Below the pieces are notes generated by a model. The model was given only the letters and a program-made list of their open reading frames with translations. It had not been told where the DNA came from and did no database searches. Positions 23,937-35,947 of a DNA stretch of 64,000 bases are shown piece after piece. Position 1 is the first letter of the stretch, and every line of letters starts with the position of its first letter. The DNA is from Sipunculus nudus (lineage: Eukaryota > Annelida > Sipuncula > Golfingiida > Sipunculidae). The stretch covers positions 24,973,479 to 25,037,478 of the forward strand of contig CM049321.1 of NCBI GenBank assembly GCA_026874595.1, given 5' to 3'. The translations under genes were made by a program, and so were the position numbers.

Positions 23937-24215
23937 CCAGCTTCTTTGGCTTAGGGGTTGAGCACTGGACTCAAAGCCTTGAGATACCTGAGTGGTTTGA
24001 CCCAGAAACAGGGATGATTAAACACCCAGGTCCCACAGTTGCTGTAGTCACTCTGCCTGGTAAATCAGGATATAAAATGAGAGGCAGTATGTGATTCTGC
24101 CCTATCATAAATTCCAAAACCAAAATGGAATTCTGCAGATGTACATATATTTAGTTAAGCTCGCATTGAAAAAATGGAGGTGGTTACCTGCAAATAAAAA
24201 AATTATAAAAAAAAA
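23937..24215 (+). mobile_element. tRNA-derived SINE, family S copy 1 (diverged, deleted)
   Basis: The head CTTCTTTGGCTTAGGGGTTGAGC resembles a tRNA A-box. The tail GGAATTCTGCAGATGTACAT...GGTGGTTACCT followed by an A-rich run matches the copy at 33551. The middle of the family is deleted. Confidence 0.65.
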
Positions 24216-24410
24216 AATGTTTATCTATAACCTTGACTTCAGATATCTCCTTTACATAATAACACATGTCATATGCCCCTGTGAATAAATGAACTGTATT
24301 GGGAAAGACTTTACATTTAAAAGGAATATTTAAAAAAAAAAAGCCCTGGACATCGAGGTATTGCTGTACAGTTCACTATAAACATAATGAACGATAATCA
24401 TGCCCCCCTC

Positions 24411-24545
24411 CCCATGATGTACACTGGTTATTAAGGACACCTTTCAGGGTTAAGGCAGGTGGCGTGACGTCATCTCCCACAATATACGTTGGTTTACAGA
24501 CACCTTTCAAGAAACGGCATGTGGCGTGATGTCATTATCGCCTGT
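24411..24545 (+). repeat. Two-copy tandem repeat with CRE
   Basis: Two units of about 60 bp share GACACCTTTCA and TGGCGTGA-GTCAT. The first contains a full TGACGTCA (24465-24472). Confidence 0.55.
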
Positions 24546-26591
24546 GACATAATGGATCATGCTCGACAGATGGCCATTTGGTCACATGCAACAAGTGCAA
24601 GTGGTAAAATGAGCTATAAAACCACACAAAGCAGTAATTCCGAGGTTATTTAGGCTTGGAATTACACCAAAATTGAACTTCATCAAAACTTTCACAATAC
24701 CGGCCTATGTAATAAATTTCAAGAATGTCTGTTGTATCATCTCCAGGTATCGTCCATACATACACACACACAAACATACACAGAATCCCGCGAAAACAAT
24801 AACCCTCGCTTCATGCAGGGTTAAAAAGTGAAGAGCTGGCATGCCAAGGCAAAAACATCATTAAATGATAAGAGATATTGCGTAATTCATTAAGTCATAA
24901 CAGGATTATATGATTAAATTGAAATCTGAGGCTCAGTTGTCAGGGCAGTGTTTAAAGAACTAACTGGTTTTGGAGGAAGGCAGCATTGGTCAGTGACTGT
25001 TTAAAGGGCCAACTTTATCATCTCAGTCCAACATCCAGAATTTTTGCGCATCCAGTTGGATGCCTGGAATCCCTGAACTGAGCATCCTGAACTGATTCTG
25101 AGCATCACAGACCCTTTCTCCTGTGTTACTAAAAATCCCTGCAATATTTAAATGTACTCCTGAAACAGCTCTAAAGCCTTTACAGTTGTCTCCCATAGCT
25201 CCCATCCGTAACATACTATCAGTCTGTGTTCCATATATAGACCTGAGAGAACCGTAATGCACAACACTGTACAATACTTCAGACAGAGAACAATTATCCC
25301 TCATACAGCTGCTAATAGCCTGATATCACACTGAATAAACAATATTTCCTATGATGTACTGACAGTGTGGGCTTCACCATCTTACAATCTTCTCTGATGG
25401 AATCAGGACTGTTTAGAACATTCTGCATGGCTGCATGTGTACATTAATTTTTGACTGATCATATCATTTGTTACTGGCACCTGTAAACATACATTTAACT
25501 CCCAAGCCTGCACAGAACGAAGTATGTTAAAATTGCAAACCTTCATTAAATTTACCAAAGCTTATCTGGAAGTCAAATTAGGACTTTCTGGCCCAAAACT
25601 GACTCAAGGGGCATTTTACACGCCCTGAAAACAGCCTACAGCCTGCAAAATAGCTACACTTGGTAAAATTTGTCTATATAGTTCAAAGTAATAGTTTTGC
25701 CTTTCTTACATATAATTAAGAGTCTATCAAGAGTGTTTGAGTGACATCTCCTCCAAAGTTGAGAACTGCACTGTAAATCTTGATAGGAATGCAAATATTT
25801 ATGTCATTTTTGACAATGCCTAATTGATAAACATATACAAATTTGTACTAAAGAAATCTTCATGGATTTTCACCATGTGAGAATGTAATTATACATGTTC
25901 AAGTATACATGTGTATACCAGGTAATTAATGTATATCAATAAAATATCCCGAAAGCCAAAAAAGTCCTCTATAATGCATCAACAGAGAAAATGACATAAT
26001 ATGAGACAAATTGATTATGTAGTCTCATTCTAGCTATCTCTCTGCCCTATTTTCCTGTTAACAAGTTTAAAAAGGCTGCGATATCTAAAGGTCACAGTAC
26101 AGTTATAAAGTTTTACATTTCACTGGGGTACAAATTAATGCATAATTATGCAAAGATGTTCCTGCTTGTTTTGAAAAAAAAATAGACATTTTATATCTTA
26201 GCAATAAAAACAAAGTTAATTGTATATACCATGTTGTATTAAAATATATACCTAAATTAAAGAAAACTAAAAATTACAAGAACACTGATTAAATAAGGAA
26301 AATAAACTTATGAGATGATATGTAGAAAAATTAAAGCACTTGATACTTTCTTGTTAACAGAGAAATTCAGCATCTCTAAAATGCTACATAACTTTTAAAT
26401 ATGCAAAGATGGTTAGTTAATTTGCATATCAATAAAAATATAAGACTCAACAGACAGTCCTAAAATACTCCTAAATGCAAAAGAAGCAGAGTACTAAGTT
26501 AGTGATTATGCAAAGTAGTAAGTTAATCATTATGCAAAATAGTAAGTTAGTCATTATGCATGTACTCTGTATTATAACTGACTGTTAAAGG

Positions 26592-26643
<52 letters not shown>
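26592..26643. repeat. (TA)n microsatellite
   Basis: TA run just downstream of the gene A exon at 26657-26754. Confidence 0.95.
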
Positions 26644-26647
<4 letters not shown>

Positions 26648-26656
26648 AACACTTGC

Positions 26657-26754
26657 TTGGTAGATTGGGTACTGAGTTTTTCTTGGGCCTGGAGTGTTTG
26701 GTAGGCAGGTCCACCTGAGAGATGTTGGCCTTACTGCGACTCATGGTATGGAGG
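26657..26754 (-). CDS. Gene A, Ser/Lys/Pro-rich exon with candidate GC donor
   Basis: The minus-strand block is open for 32 codons in phase 2 to phase 1. It reads LHTMSRSKANISQVDLP, then TKHSRPKKNSVPNLP. Codon choice is strongly coding-like, with many C- and G-ending codons. The acceptor GGATCTGCTCAG has a weak pyrimidine tract. No good GT donor fits. The best site is CCAA|GCAAGT, a GC-AG type donor matching the GCAAGT consensus, which gives phase 1 and so joins the exon at 11869-11757 to make a Ser codon. Alternatives are CAA|GTGTTA (phase 2, ending at 26653) or an early CGCA|GTAAGG inside the block (phase 1). The ATG at 26744 could also be a start codon of a shorter isoform. The exon is basic, with SRSK and RPKK motifs, and is probably a disordered linker. 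Confidence 0.5.
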
Positions 26755-26761
26755 CTGAGCA

Positions 26762-26893
26762 GATCCAGCGTACCACCGTATCACCAACGTCCCAGGCAGC
26801 ACAACAATGGCCCACATCAAGTACAATCCCAAAACCCTGACCCACAAGCATGGATACAGTCATGACGTCAATGAAAACCACTTCCCAACTTAA
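26762..26893 (+). other. Open plus-strand segment ending in TAA, in register with an open antisense frame
   Basis: The plus strand is open for 43 codons and reads DPAYHRITNVPGSTTMAH, then IKYNPKTLTHKHGY, then SHDVNENHFPT and TAA. Codon-aligned on the minus strand, a second frame is also open, ending just before the gene A exon at 26754. The plus version looks more like protein. It could be the last exon of an unlocated plus-strand gene overlapping gene A, or 5' sequence of gene A. The only acceptor nearby (GGCTGAGCAG) is weak. Confidence 0.3.
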
Positions 26894-27476
26894 CTCTGTC
26901 TCACTAAGTACGGGGACCTATATTTTCTGCCGTGCAAAACCCAACAGTGTGTGACACCTGAGAACAGGGAGGGCCAAATGTCACACTGGTGACGTAAATA
27001 GCCAGCCAGCACTGACAAATCCTGTATAACAAAAAAGTATAAATAGACTGGCCCCCAGCACCTCTTTAAGTCTATGACTGCTGAACCTAATAATCTGATG
27101 TCATTAAGTTATTATTCACAAGCACAAATGCAACATTACTGTATTCTTTGTTTTGGGTTTTCCTGACATATCCAGCTCATGTTTCTTCTATGGGAAAATT
27201 ATACCTAAGATTGATGCATATGTAGAATATAGTATATACATACTAAAATTATATCTCAAATGCATATATTCCATAACTATGTACCATACTTCTATCTCAA
27301 CTGTATACACAGTATCTAAGCTGCATGTTCATTTATTTAAACACCTAAAGTACTATTTATAGTAGCTGAAGGAACACCTAATTTTGGATATCCCAGACCT
27401 CTTTAACGAGAGTGCTCGGCAGGCATTCTTTCAGTTTCAATTTTGAGTATATACAGACCAAAGTTGTATCTAAACT

Positions 27477-27508
27477 ATATATACAATATATATATATAGT
27501 CTGTAGTC

Positions 27509-27561
<53 letters not shown>
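27477..27561. repeat. (TA)n microsatellite, compound
   Basis: Several TA runs interrupted by GTCTGTAGTC. Confidence 0.9.
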
Positions 27562-28709
27562 GGTCCTTAGAAAAATACTAAAGAAAGTTATATTTAAACC
27601 ACTTTTTTATGGCAGTCCTTCATGCCCAGATAAGAATCCTTATCTATTCCTAGGCTGGCTGTAGAAACAATATTCACCAACTCAGCATTTTAACTTTTGA
27701 AGGTAGAGAGTATTTCTATTGCAGCATTTAACTATATTTCATTTAATTTGTTATCAGTTATCATATAAGCCTTTTTTCAAGTTATTAACTCAAAAGTAAA
27801 CCCCCCCAACCCCACCATGTTTGTCACCCTACTGCATACTTATGGATTTATGCTTTTTTGTTCTAAAATAAAATAATAACTCTAATTTTCACACATGTTC
27901 CCCTCTATTTTGAGACCACTAAATAACAGCAATCATGTTTTGTTTTCTTAGCTGTGGATTTTCTACTATTGCAAAATTACAGTAATGGTATCACCCACCC
28001 CTGCATAGCCCGAATTAGGGCACAGTGAGTGAATGAGTGTCATGCTACTCACCAATATATAAGCATCAAGACTGATACATCACTTTTGTTTACTTACAAA
28101 ATTAATAAACTGGTATTTAAATATGCAAGTATATATTTAATACCACATTTGTAATTTGGATTTTCAGAACAGATATCACAGTTAAGTTGAAATATTTGAT
28201 TAAGTTAAGCAGATGTCTCATGAGTACTTTTTGATACATGTTCTAAAACTGTGTTTATGATAGTTGGTTTAGGTGTAGTAGATGTGAATTTGCATGCTTG
28301 AAAAATAGATGAAACAAAAGAAGAACATTACAATTACATCTGTAAGCTAGATATGTTTGCTCAATAAAAATATTTTAAATGATCTTGTTCACTTTGTGTT
28401 TTTTGCTCTTCACAATGGTGTATCTGGAATAAATGTTGACTGTATTATCTGATTTAAGATGATAAAAATCAAGCTAGCCTGGAATAAGATTAGGATTCTG
28501 ATCTGGGCTGGCCCATTTTAAAATCAGTCCACCACAGGATTGTAAAATTGACTGGCCCAAATCAAAATTCATATATGGACTGGCCCAGTTTTAAATTGGA
28601 CCAGATTCTAAACTGTGCCTGGACATACATATAGTCTATACACACACTGAAATTATACCTCTGCTGCATGAGAGTGTACAACACACAAGAAAGTACTGTA
28701 ATGCAAATA

Positions 28710-28883
28710 CAGTGGAGCCCCACAATTATGACCACCTTAGGGACTGACCAAAGTGGTTTTAATTAAGGGGTGGTTGTATTTGTGAAAATCTAAGTTACAT
28801 GGACTGTATATATGGGATCAAGAAAGGTGGTCGTAATTGTGGGATTGGTCACAATTGTGGGGTGGTCGCAAGGTGGGGCTCCA

Positions 28884-28886
<3 letters not shown>
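28710..28886. mobile_element. Short pogo-like MITE, palindromic
   Basis: Perfect terminal inverted repeats CAGTGGAGCCCCAC are flanked by TA on both sides (28708-28709 and 28887-28888). The interior is largely self-complementary (GGTGGTTGTA / TCGCAAGGTGG-like). A (TA)n run extends from the right target site. Confidence 0.85.

Positions 28887-28916
<30 letters not shown>
28887..28916. repeat. (TA)n microsatellite
   Basis: TA run seeded at the right TA target site of the MITE. Confidence 0.9.
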
Positions 28917-28918
<2 letters not shown>

Positions 28919-29227
28919 GTAAGCAAATGCACTATAAGGATATATATTTCAACTGTATATATAGAAAATATTTATAAATGGATTGAAATTAGATCTCCAA
29001 TAAATTACAGATATACAGATAGGCTAAAATAATCTTGGGTCTGTATAGATCATGGACATTTCCAAAACTCTATCCTCTATAATATTTGCTAATACTAGAT
29101 TCCTTCACTTGATGTTAGCATCAGTGCTGGTCACCTAACTTGAAATCAGATGTACAAACTAAGTATACAATGCAGCATCTACACTTGGATCTAGGTTGAC
29201 CTGAAAATTCAATCAACTCTCACTTAC

Positions 29228-29277
29228 CACAAGCCATGTCTCTCCTCAACATATCGACTTTTATATCTTTTCAAGAG
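29228..29277 (-). CDS. Gene A, 50-nt internal exon
   Basis: This is one of the cleanest splice-flanked blocks in the window. Reading the minus strand, a strong polypyrimidine tract ending TTTGTTTATCAG precedes the block, and the donor is TTGTG|GTAAGTGAG. Only one of three frames is open. It starts in phase 0, reads LLKRYKSRYVEERHGL and ends with TG of a split codon (phase 2). The sequence is basic and helical-looking, and no family was recognised. The next exon in order (26754-26657) starts in phase 2 with C, making a Cys codon across the junction. The preceding exon in phase was not located with confidence. Confidence 0.62.
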
Positions 29278-29375
29278 CTGATAAACAAACAGAGACACAC
29301 ACATCCAAACCTTCCTTTAAGTTTGCTGTATTGGTAAAAGGAGGCCAGTATAAACTAATATAAAATATAGAGTTA

Positions 29376-29660
29376 TAGTGAGACTATTATTATTATTAAT
29401 ATAATTATTATAAATATCATTATTATTTTTCCTGTTATTATTACTATTATTATTACTATTACTTTTACCATTTGTATTATTACTATTATTATTATCAATT
29501 TATTAAGATTATTACTGTTTTTTTGCCTGCATAAATTTATTTTAAATAAATATGAGTAGTAGGCTTGCCTTAAAATAATAATCATTACTAAGATTATTAA
29601 TCTTATAATATCAATACTAATATCGTTTTAATTATTATTGTTGTTATTACCATTATATTG
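29376..29660. repeat. (ATT)n/(TTA)n-rich low-complexity tract
   Basis: Imperfect TTA/ATT trinucleotide repeats. Reading frames here are Ile-rich artefacts. Confidence 0.85.
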
Positions 29661-30756
29661 GGCTGGTAAGCCCAGCTTGTGTCGTGATACAAGCCATATG
29701 AAAAATGTACTGCAACAGCTACCCATCCTGCTGCATTAACATTGCAGATAACAGGCGATGCTTGTATACACGCAGTCATTAATTCCACAAACATGCATGG
29801 GGTTTACCAATATGCTGAGTTAAAACAGAATTTTTCTCGCACATATAAACAGAGTTAGACCATTCATAAAAAATATCAACCAATTTTTCTGGTTTATTTT
29901 AAGTGACAGCCTACCTGTAGGCCATGAGGAGTTGTCAAAAATAATGAAAATGTTTGCATCCTCATAGAGCCTTATAATGCAGCCCTCCATACAACATATA
30001 ATGGCACTTTGACGCTTGGTGGAGACCCTATTGTCAGAGGGCCAAAACGGTGCTAGTATTACTGGGGCTCGAGTACTCCAGTGCTCTTTTCAGCATTTAT
30101 AAATTATACTTATATATATTCTCTCAATGTTTCAAAGTCAACAAAGTCTGTCTCCTGCATTAATCATATACCTGTCACTCAAACAAGTGCATATACAGTG
30201 TTTAGTTTGTGTACCACTCAAGCATGAAAAATATTACCTCATCCGTCATGTGACTTCACTGCTCCCCATTCTACTACGTTTATGAATGGCGTAATTTATC
30301 AATCACACAGAGAGCAAAGCAGAGAAGGATCATGATGTTTATAACCAATTGGACCAGACCTGAATTAACCTGCATTAATCACATATTTATCCAGACCAAT
30401 TTTGTCAAATTGATGCATATTTGAGACAGCCTGTATCAGCCTAAGTCAGTTGCTGATTAGTATTGGATTTGTATGACAGGTTGTTGTAGTAAATATTTGG
30501 GGCTAAAATAAAAAGATATGAATGAATTGACATTATATGGTTTACATTAAAATGTTCACCATGTTTTCTTATTGTTAAAAGAATAGGTCCATGGCCTGTA
30601 GGTAGCACTGTCTACTAAATGATGATGCAGATGAACATATGTTATATGTTATTTTTTAGCCTTCAGAGTTTGGGTTTATAATGCTTGGGCTGAGAGAAAT
30701 CCATGATTTTTTGTTTAATTCTAATTAATTATATTATAATTGGGTCTTTTCCTCTT

Positions 30757-31165
30757 TATTTACCTGAGATTATTTTTTACCCAAGATTAATTTCTACCTT
30801 AGATTACTTTTAACCTGAGATTATATTTACCTGAGATTACTTTCTACCAAAGATTACTTTCTACCTATGATAACTTTTTACCTGAGATTATTTTTTTACT
30901 TGAGATTACTTTCTACCTGAGATTATTTTTACCTGAGATTACTTTACACCTTAGATTACTTTTACCTGAGATTATTTTATACCTGAGATTACATTTTACC
31001 TGAGATAACTTTTTACCTGAGATTATTTTTACCTGAGATAACTTTTTACCTGAGATTATTTTTACCTGAGATAACTTTTATCTAAGATTACTTTATGCCT
31101 GAGATTACTTTATGCCTGAGAGATTACTTTGACCTATGATTCCTTTTTACCTGAGATTCCTTTGA
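30757..31165 (+). repeat. Minisatellite, unit about 18-20 bp
   Basis: About 20 variants of TTACCTGAGATTACTTT in tandem. It abuts the tRNA-like segment at 31182-31245. Confidence 0.9.
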
Positions 31166-31181
31166 CCATGAAAAATCTTAC

Positions 31182-31245
31182 CCTTCCACGGCAGAAATTC
31201 AAACTCAAAATCTCTTCTTGGCACAAATTGCTACACAGTTAATGA
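31182..31245 (-). mobile_element. tRNA-like SINE head (could mimic an exon)
   Basis: On the minus strand, GTGTAGCAATTTGTGCC followed by GAGTTTGAATTTC resembles A- and B-boxes and aligns with the SINE head at 7244-7300. The same 49 bases (31182-31230) are bounded by splice-like GTGTAG and AAGG|GTAAGA and are open in a frame that would fit gene A (phase 2 to 0). I judge a SINE more likely. Confidence 0.4.
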
Positions 31246-33502
31246 AGTGATATTACACATATTCAGTTTAGGTCAATGCATTCTACATGTTATCCGGTAG
31301 CATGGCACTCAGAATAGACACTACATCCTGAAGTGATTGGCTGCTGCAGGTGTGATGTTGTGAACTGAATTAAAACATATTTCATATTTTGCAATCCATG
31401 CATGTTTCTCAAACCTTGATACTGACAGCATATTGCTATGCTTTGCTGAGATTTAGGGTTTTTATCACAGGGGGTTTTCCTACAGAATTAATAGCATTAG
31501 CACCCACATAAGGGCCCACATTATGTTTTTACAATTCACACAAACCTGATTTTGTGTGTATGAAAAAACAGATGGATTTTTTTCTTTATATGGTAACGGT
31601 CTTTTATTTTTTAAAATCTATATATATATGTATTTAAAGATTGCTTGTGGGCAAATAATTTATATGTTATAATGATGAGATTTTGGAATATAGTGGTATA
31701 TGCTTGAAGTTAAATGGCCCGCGACCATCATGAGATGTTCAGCCATGCTTCATGTTGAATGTCTAATAAACAATTTTTATACCTAGACATCAAAGACACA
31801 GAAACTGCCAGGCTGTACACGGAGGACAGAAAATTAATGTCCTGTGAAGAAACAGCTGTGTTTATGTACATGCAGCATCTGATAGGTGATTCTGGAAGAT
31901 GAAGATGAAGAGTCACATCAGCATCCAGCATCATCATCACATGATTGAAAGTAACCTTGTGGAAAAACAGCCCAAGGCTTTACCAGAGGTACCATAAATG
32001 TGCTAAAAATAGCAAACTATTGCTGTTTTTAAAAATGTACACTATACATATTGATTATTATGCTTGATATCTTTACACATACATAATATTCATCACACAT
32101 CATATTAATCATAATAAAAGAAGCATTGAATTACATTCAGTCCATTGTATTCTGGTATTTGTGAAGTCTGATATGGGCACTTGCACACTTGGTCCAACTG
32201 ATAAAAGGCAACAAGTAAAATCTACTGTTTGTGACCATGACATTAATTATTTGGGCCCTGCCTAGGCCAGTACCCCCAGTAGATTACAAGTAGAGTATTC
32301 AATTGCAGGCTTGTCTATCATGCTTTTCCTGTACATTATCTCAAGAACCATATCAGCAACTTCCTTGAACTTTTTAAGTTTTGTCTCAAAATGAGAAATA
32401 ATCAATGAGCGAACAACATGACTCTCTGCTATTCAAGATGCCTCGTCAACTCTAGATGCCCATGAGGAAATGTCATTTCACAGGTAAGATATATATGCAA
32501 GTATTGACTCTGCCATGAGAAAAGATGGAACATATAGAACTGACAACCACCAGATATACCTGTTACTCCAGAAACTGGACAAGCCCTACCTGTATATATT
32601 AACATTAACTCTTTGTATCCATATTGGGTCAGTGGAGCTTGTCTAAGGAGAGGGGCCATTCAGTACAGTTTTTAGGCCTGTAAATTGATAGGGGTGGTTG
32701 TGAATTTAATCAGTTATTGTTTCTTAACCTTCAATTCAAATCTCGAATTATTTATCACTTATTAATTTATAAATCCCTTAAAAATTTCAAACCTTGGTTT
32801 TAATAACTTTAAATTCATTAAAACAATGTAAATTAATGTTAGCAAGCAAAGCAACAGTTCTTTCTTTCTGTTTACTGTGCAGCCATTTTTTGGCTATGTG
32901 AGTAGAATGGTCCTCAGGTTATGAAACTAGAGTGTTTTAGGGTGGCATATGCTAAAAAAATAATAACTGAAATGAAAGAATTCTGGGGTTTATCAGTAAC
33001 AATTTAAATGCAGGTTTGTAATTAATGCATCGATTATTCACTGCATTGTTGCACTCCTACACCTTATCATGTGTCAGTATAATCTAAAGCTGTGAATCCA
33101 GTGGAATATTTATAAATGAAAAGTGCTTTTTGTACATAGAAGATAATCTCTATCTGTGGTATATGAATAAGAAACAGGACGATACAAAATGCATGTTTTA
33201 TCAGAATAACAATGTTTTAATGAGAAGTAGGCGAAGATAATTGAGTATTATGTGATATGTATATAACACTGTGAAGTTTTCTATATATCTATATAAATTT
33301 TTATTACCACACAGTTTTTATATAAATAGCACGCAGAAGATTTCAATCATATTTTAAGATATCAAACGTGGTGATGGAATAAAAGATTCATATCTACTAA
33401 AGTGGAGTCCTGTTCATCCGAACATCACTTATCTGAAATACCATCTACCCGTAATTCACAATATGAGAACCTATATTCTGACCATTTATCCTAAATTTTT
33501 AC

Positions 33503-33550
33503 AAAAGTAAATCTGGCAATCTGTATTTATCATTTACTGAATCAGGATAA
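33503..33550 (+). repeat. Left copy of a 48-bp direct repeat flanking a SINE
   Basis: Matches 33963-34010 at 46 of 48 positions. The SINE lies exactly between them, so this is probably an unusually long target-site duplication. Confidence 0.85.
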
Positions 33551-33962
33551 CCGGCTTCTGTGGCTCAGAGGTAGAGCGCAGGACTCAAAGCCGGGAGATC
33601 ATGAGTTAAAATCTCAGCTGAGGCGGTTGGATTTTTCACGGTTAGCCCCCACCCAGGGTGAGTGCTCTGCAGGCTTAATGGGAAAGCCATGCCCAACGGC
33701 CGTGTTTCACTCACAAACAATGCGCCTTTCGGGGGCTCCTCAGTGGTATGACCCAGCGATGGGGATGATTACACACCCAGGGCCTGCAGGTGCAGTAGTC
33801 AAAGGGCCTGGTTAACACCAGGATATAAATGAGAAGAAGCATGTGATACTGCCCTGTCACGTAGTCAGAAACTGGAATGGAATTCTGCAGATGTACATAT
33901 ATGTAGTTAAGTAAGCATTAAAAAATGGGAGGTGGTTACCTCCACCAAAAAATATTTAAAAA
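33551..33962 (+). mobile_element. tRNA-derived SINE, family S copy 2 (full length)
   Basis: About 412 bp. The head carries TGGCTCAGAGGTAGAGC, a near-perfect A-box, and GAGTTAAAATC at the B-box position. The body includes GGTTAGCCCCCACCCAGG and GACCCAGCGATGGGGATG, and it ends in an A-rich tail. It is flanked by the 48-bp direct repeat. A short ORF inside (33627-33815) is non-genic. Confidence 0.85.
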
Positions 33963-34010
33963 AAAAGTAAATTTGGCAATCTGTATTTATCATTTATTGA
34001 ATCAGGATAA
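33963..34010 (+). repeat. Right copy of the 48-bp direct repeat
   Basis: See the left copy at 33503-33550; two mismatches. Confidence 0.85.
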
Positions 34011-34362
34011 CAAATTTGATTGTCTCACACGTATCTACTCACGGTCCCCCCTTATCAGTGCATGCATTATCCATCACATAAATGCCACTATTGTATTCTG
34101 ACACAACTGTTCATCCAAACAATTGTACACTTATCTAAACCAAAACAATATTTGTACCAAAAAATTAACTCCCTATAAACAAATGTCAGAGAATAAACAT
34201 AACATACCTGCATACTGCTAAAACCAGTTAACCTGTTAACAGTAAATATTTTTGGTATTTATGATAAAATAAAAGACAGGCTTTATTTCCACTCCCTGGG
34301 AGTAGAATGCTTATTTCTACTCCCCCTGATGGTAAAGGCTGGTGCAGTCAAGGCATATACAT

Positions 34363-34400
34363 ACATACATACACACACACACATGCGCGCACACACACAT
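34363..34400. repeat. (CATA)n/(CA)n microsatellite
   Basis: CATACATACATA passes into ACACACAC with an ATGCGCGC interruption. Confidence 0.85.
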
Positions 34401-35165
34401 CAAGAAATGCATTTCAAAGTTAAAATTATTACTGTATTAAATGCAGGAGTTAAAACATTTATGATTTGCCAGAGTGAAACCTTGAAGTTAAATTTCATAT
34501 ATATTTGAAACCAAGTTTTTAAAGACAAAATTTATATGTGTCTGCAAATAGCTAAAAAAACTAGTTTGTTTGATACATTCTTAGATTTGTATATTCTGCA
34601 TGAGAACAATGCCTCAGGTAGTTCAAATAGGGAGAGAAATGTTGTTTCCTGGCTCAGTCCTTATCAGTAGTGGGTTGACACCTCATCAGTAGGGCTAGTC
34701 TAGAGTCTGTGTCTCCATATGCCCATACGGGCTCAGTGCACTGGTAAAGTTTATAAACATTGCAGCTGCACTGGACCAGCACGCACTAGTCTGGTTAGTT
34801 AATTCATGAATTTATCCAACTACTGATTTTATCCAGAAAATTTGAATGACATAAATTGACTGCATGTAGTGTCAAAATAAGTAAACTTTGTCTAAGAAAA
34901 ACTAGAACTATAAATAAACATATGGTGAATTAAAGAGTAATAAATGACTGTTGTCACCAATTTGGACATTAAAGGTAAGATGGATAACAATCTTATATTG
35001 ACCCATGCAATACAATATATGTTAGGACTTATGTTAATGAATTTCTAAACTTACAAACATTTACCTTTTATATTATATTTCGGGTGTGTAAATAAGCATT
35101 CTTTATTTCCACTCCAAGGGGGAAAACACACATGCATACACAAACACATGGCTGCCATGTTCTGA

Positions 35166-35650
35166 CATTCCCCCTAAACACCCAAAACACCGGTCACGGT
35201 GTTTTGGGTATCTGTGACAAAACACCACGAAACACCCACTTAAGTTCAAACCCAAAACATAACACCAATCGATAAATAATCATCTGATTAATATATCTCT
35301 GCAATTTTGTGTCATAAATTTATGAAATAAAGATAAAGGCGAGTGTTTCCTGCCATGTCGGTTCAACGGCGGACACGGCAGCCGTTTATGCCAGCTATGA
35401 CGCTGCCCCCTAGTGACGCAAGTCGCAAACAAGCAGAGCACTTGTCAGTTGTTAAAACACTATTGCTTTCTTTTATTTTACAGAAAAGTGGCACCATTCT
35501 GCATTGACATATGCAACAGATGAAAATTTATTGACCGATGCCATTGTTTTGCTTCAAATTCGAATTAAAAAGGGTGTTTCGTGGTGTTTCGCCACAGATA
35601 CCCAAAATTTTTGGCCAAAAAACAAGTGTTTTGGGTGTTTAGGGGGGGAC
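35166..35650. mobile_element. MITE with long terminal inverted repeats (Mutator-like by structure)
   Basis: Arms of about 85-100 bp are inverted copies. Both contain CCCCCTAAACACCCAAAACA, GGGTATCTGTG and AAACACCACGAAACACCC. An 11-bp direct repeat CCATGTTCTGA occurs at 35155-35165 and 35651-35661, immediately outside, and looks like a target-site duplication. Long TIRs with a 9-11 bp duplication are typical of Mutator-like elements. The centre (35340-35430) is CpG-rich and contains CACTAGGGGGCAG on the minus strand. The short ORF across the right arm is an artefact. Confidence 0.7.
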
Positions 35651-35947
35651 CCATGTTCTGATCATTTCGTAAGAGTGCGTGAGTGATTCTGTATGCGCTG
35701 AGAACTCAGTTTTACTTCAGTATTTTTTTCTGATCAGAATCTACATTACGTCAAATATTAATTAATCCGATATGTGATTTTGAATAATTTTTTTTTTTTT
35801 ATTTTAAGACCATATTTGGCCATCTGGCCTGTGTTTTCATGTTGACAGGTCGAGCAAATCTCATCTGTCAATTCAGTCATACAGCCAAGGGAGGGCAGAT
35901 ACTACAGGGATCTACATATAACTTTCATTAAACACTTGCATACTCAC

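Larger units (their letters stand above)
33400..34170 (+). mobile_element. Tigger/pogo-like element interrupted by a SINE
   Basis: The left end AGTGGAGTCCTGTTCATCCG and following TTATCTGAAAT / GTAATTCA blocks match the element at 12087. It is split by the SINE at 33551-33962, and sequence after the SINE again contains GTTCATCCAAAC. The right terminus was not identified. Confidence 0.6.

Noticed and set aside
25023-25304. Minus ORF of 93 codons
   Set aside because: No splice signals of matching phase, and a composition without clear coding bias; not enough support, though it lies on the gene A strand.
30757-31165. CRISPR-like regular repeats
   Set aside because: Units are contiguous without unique spacers; it is a minisatellite in animal DNA.
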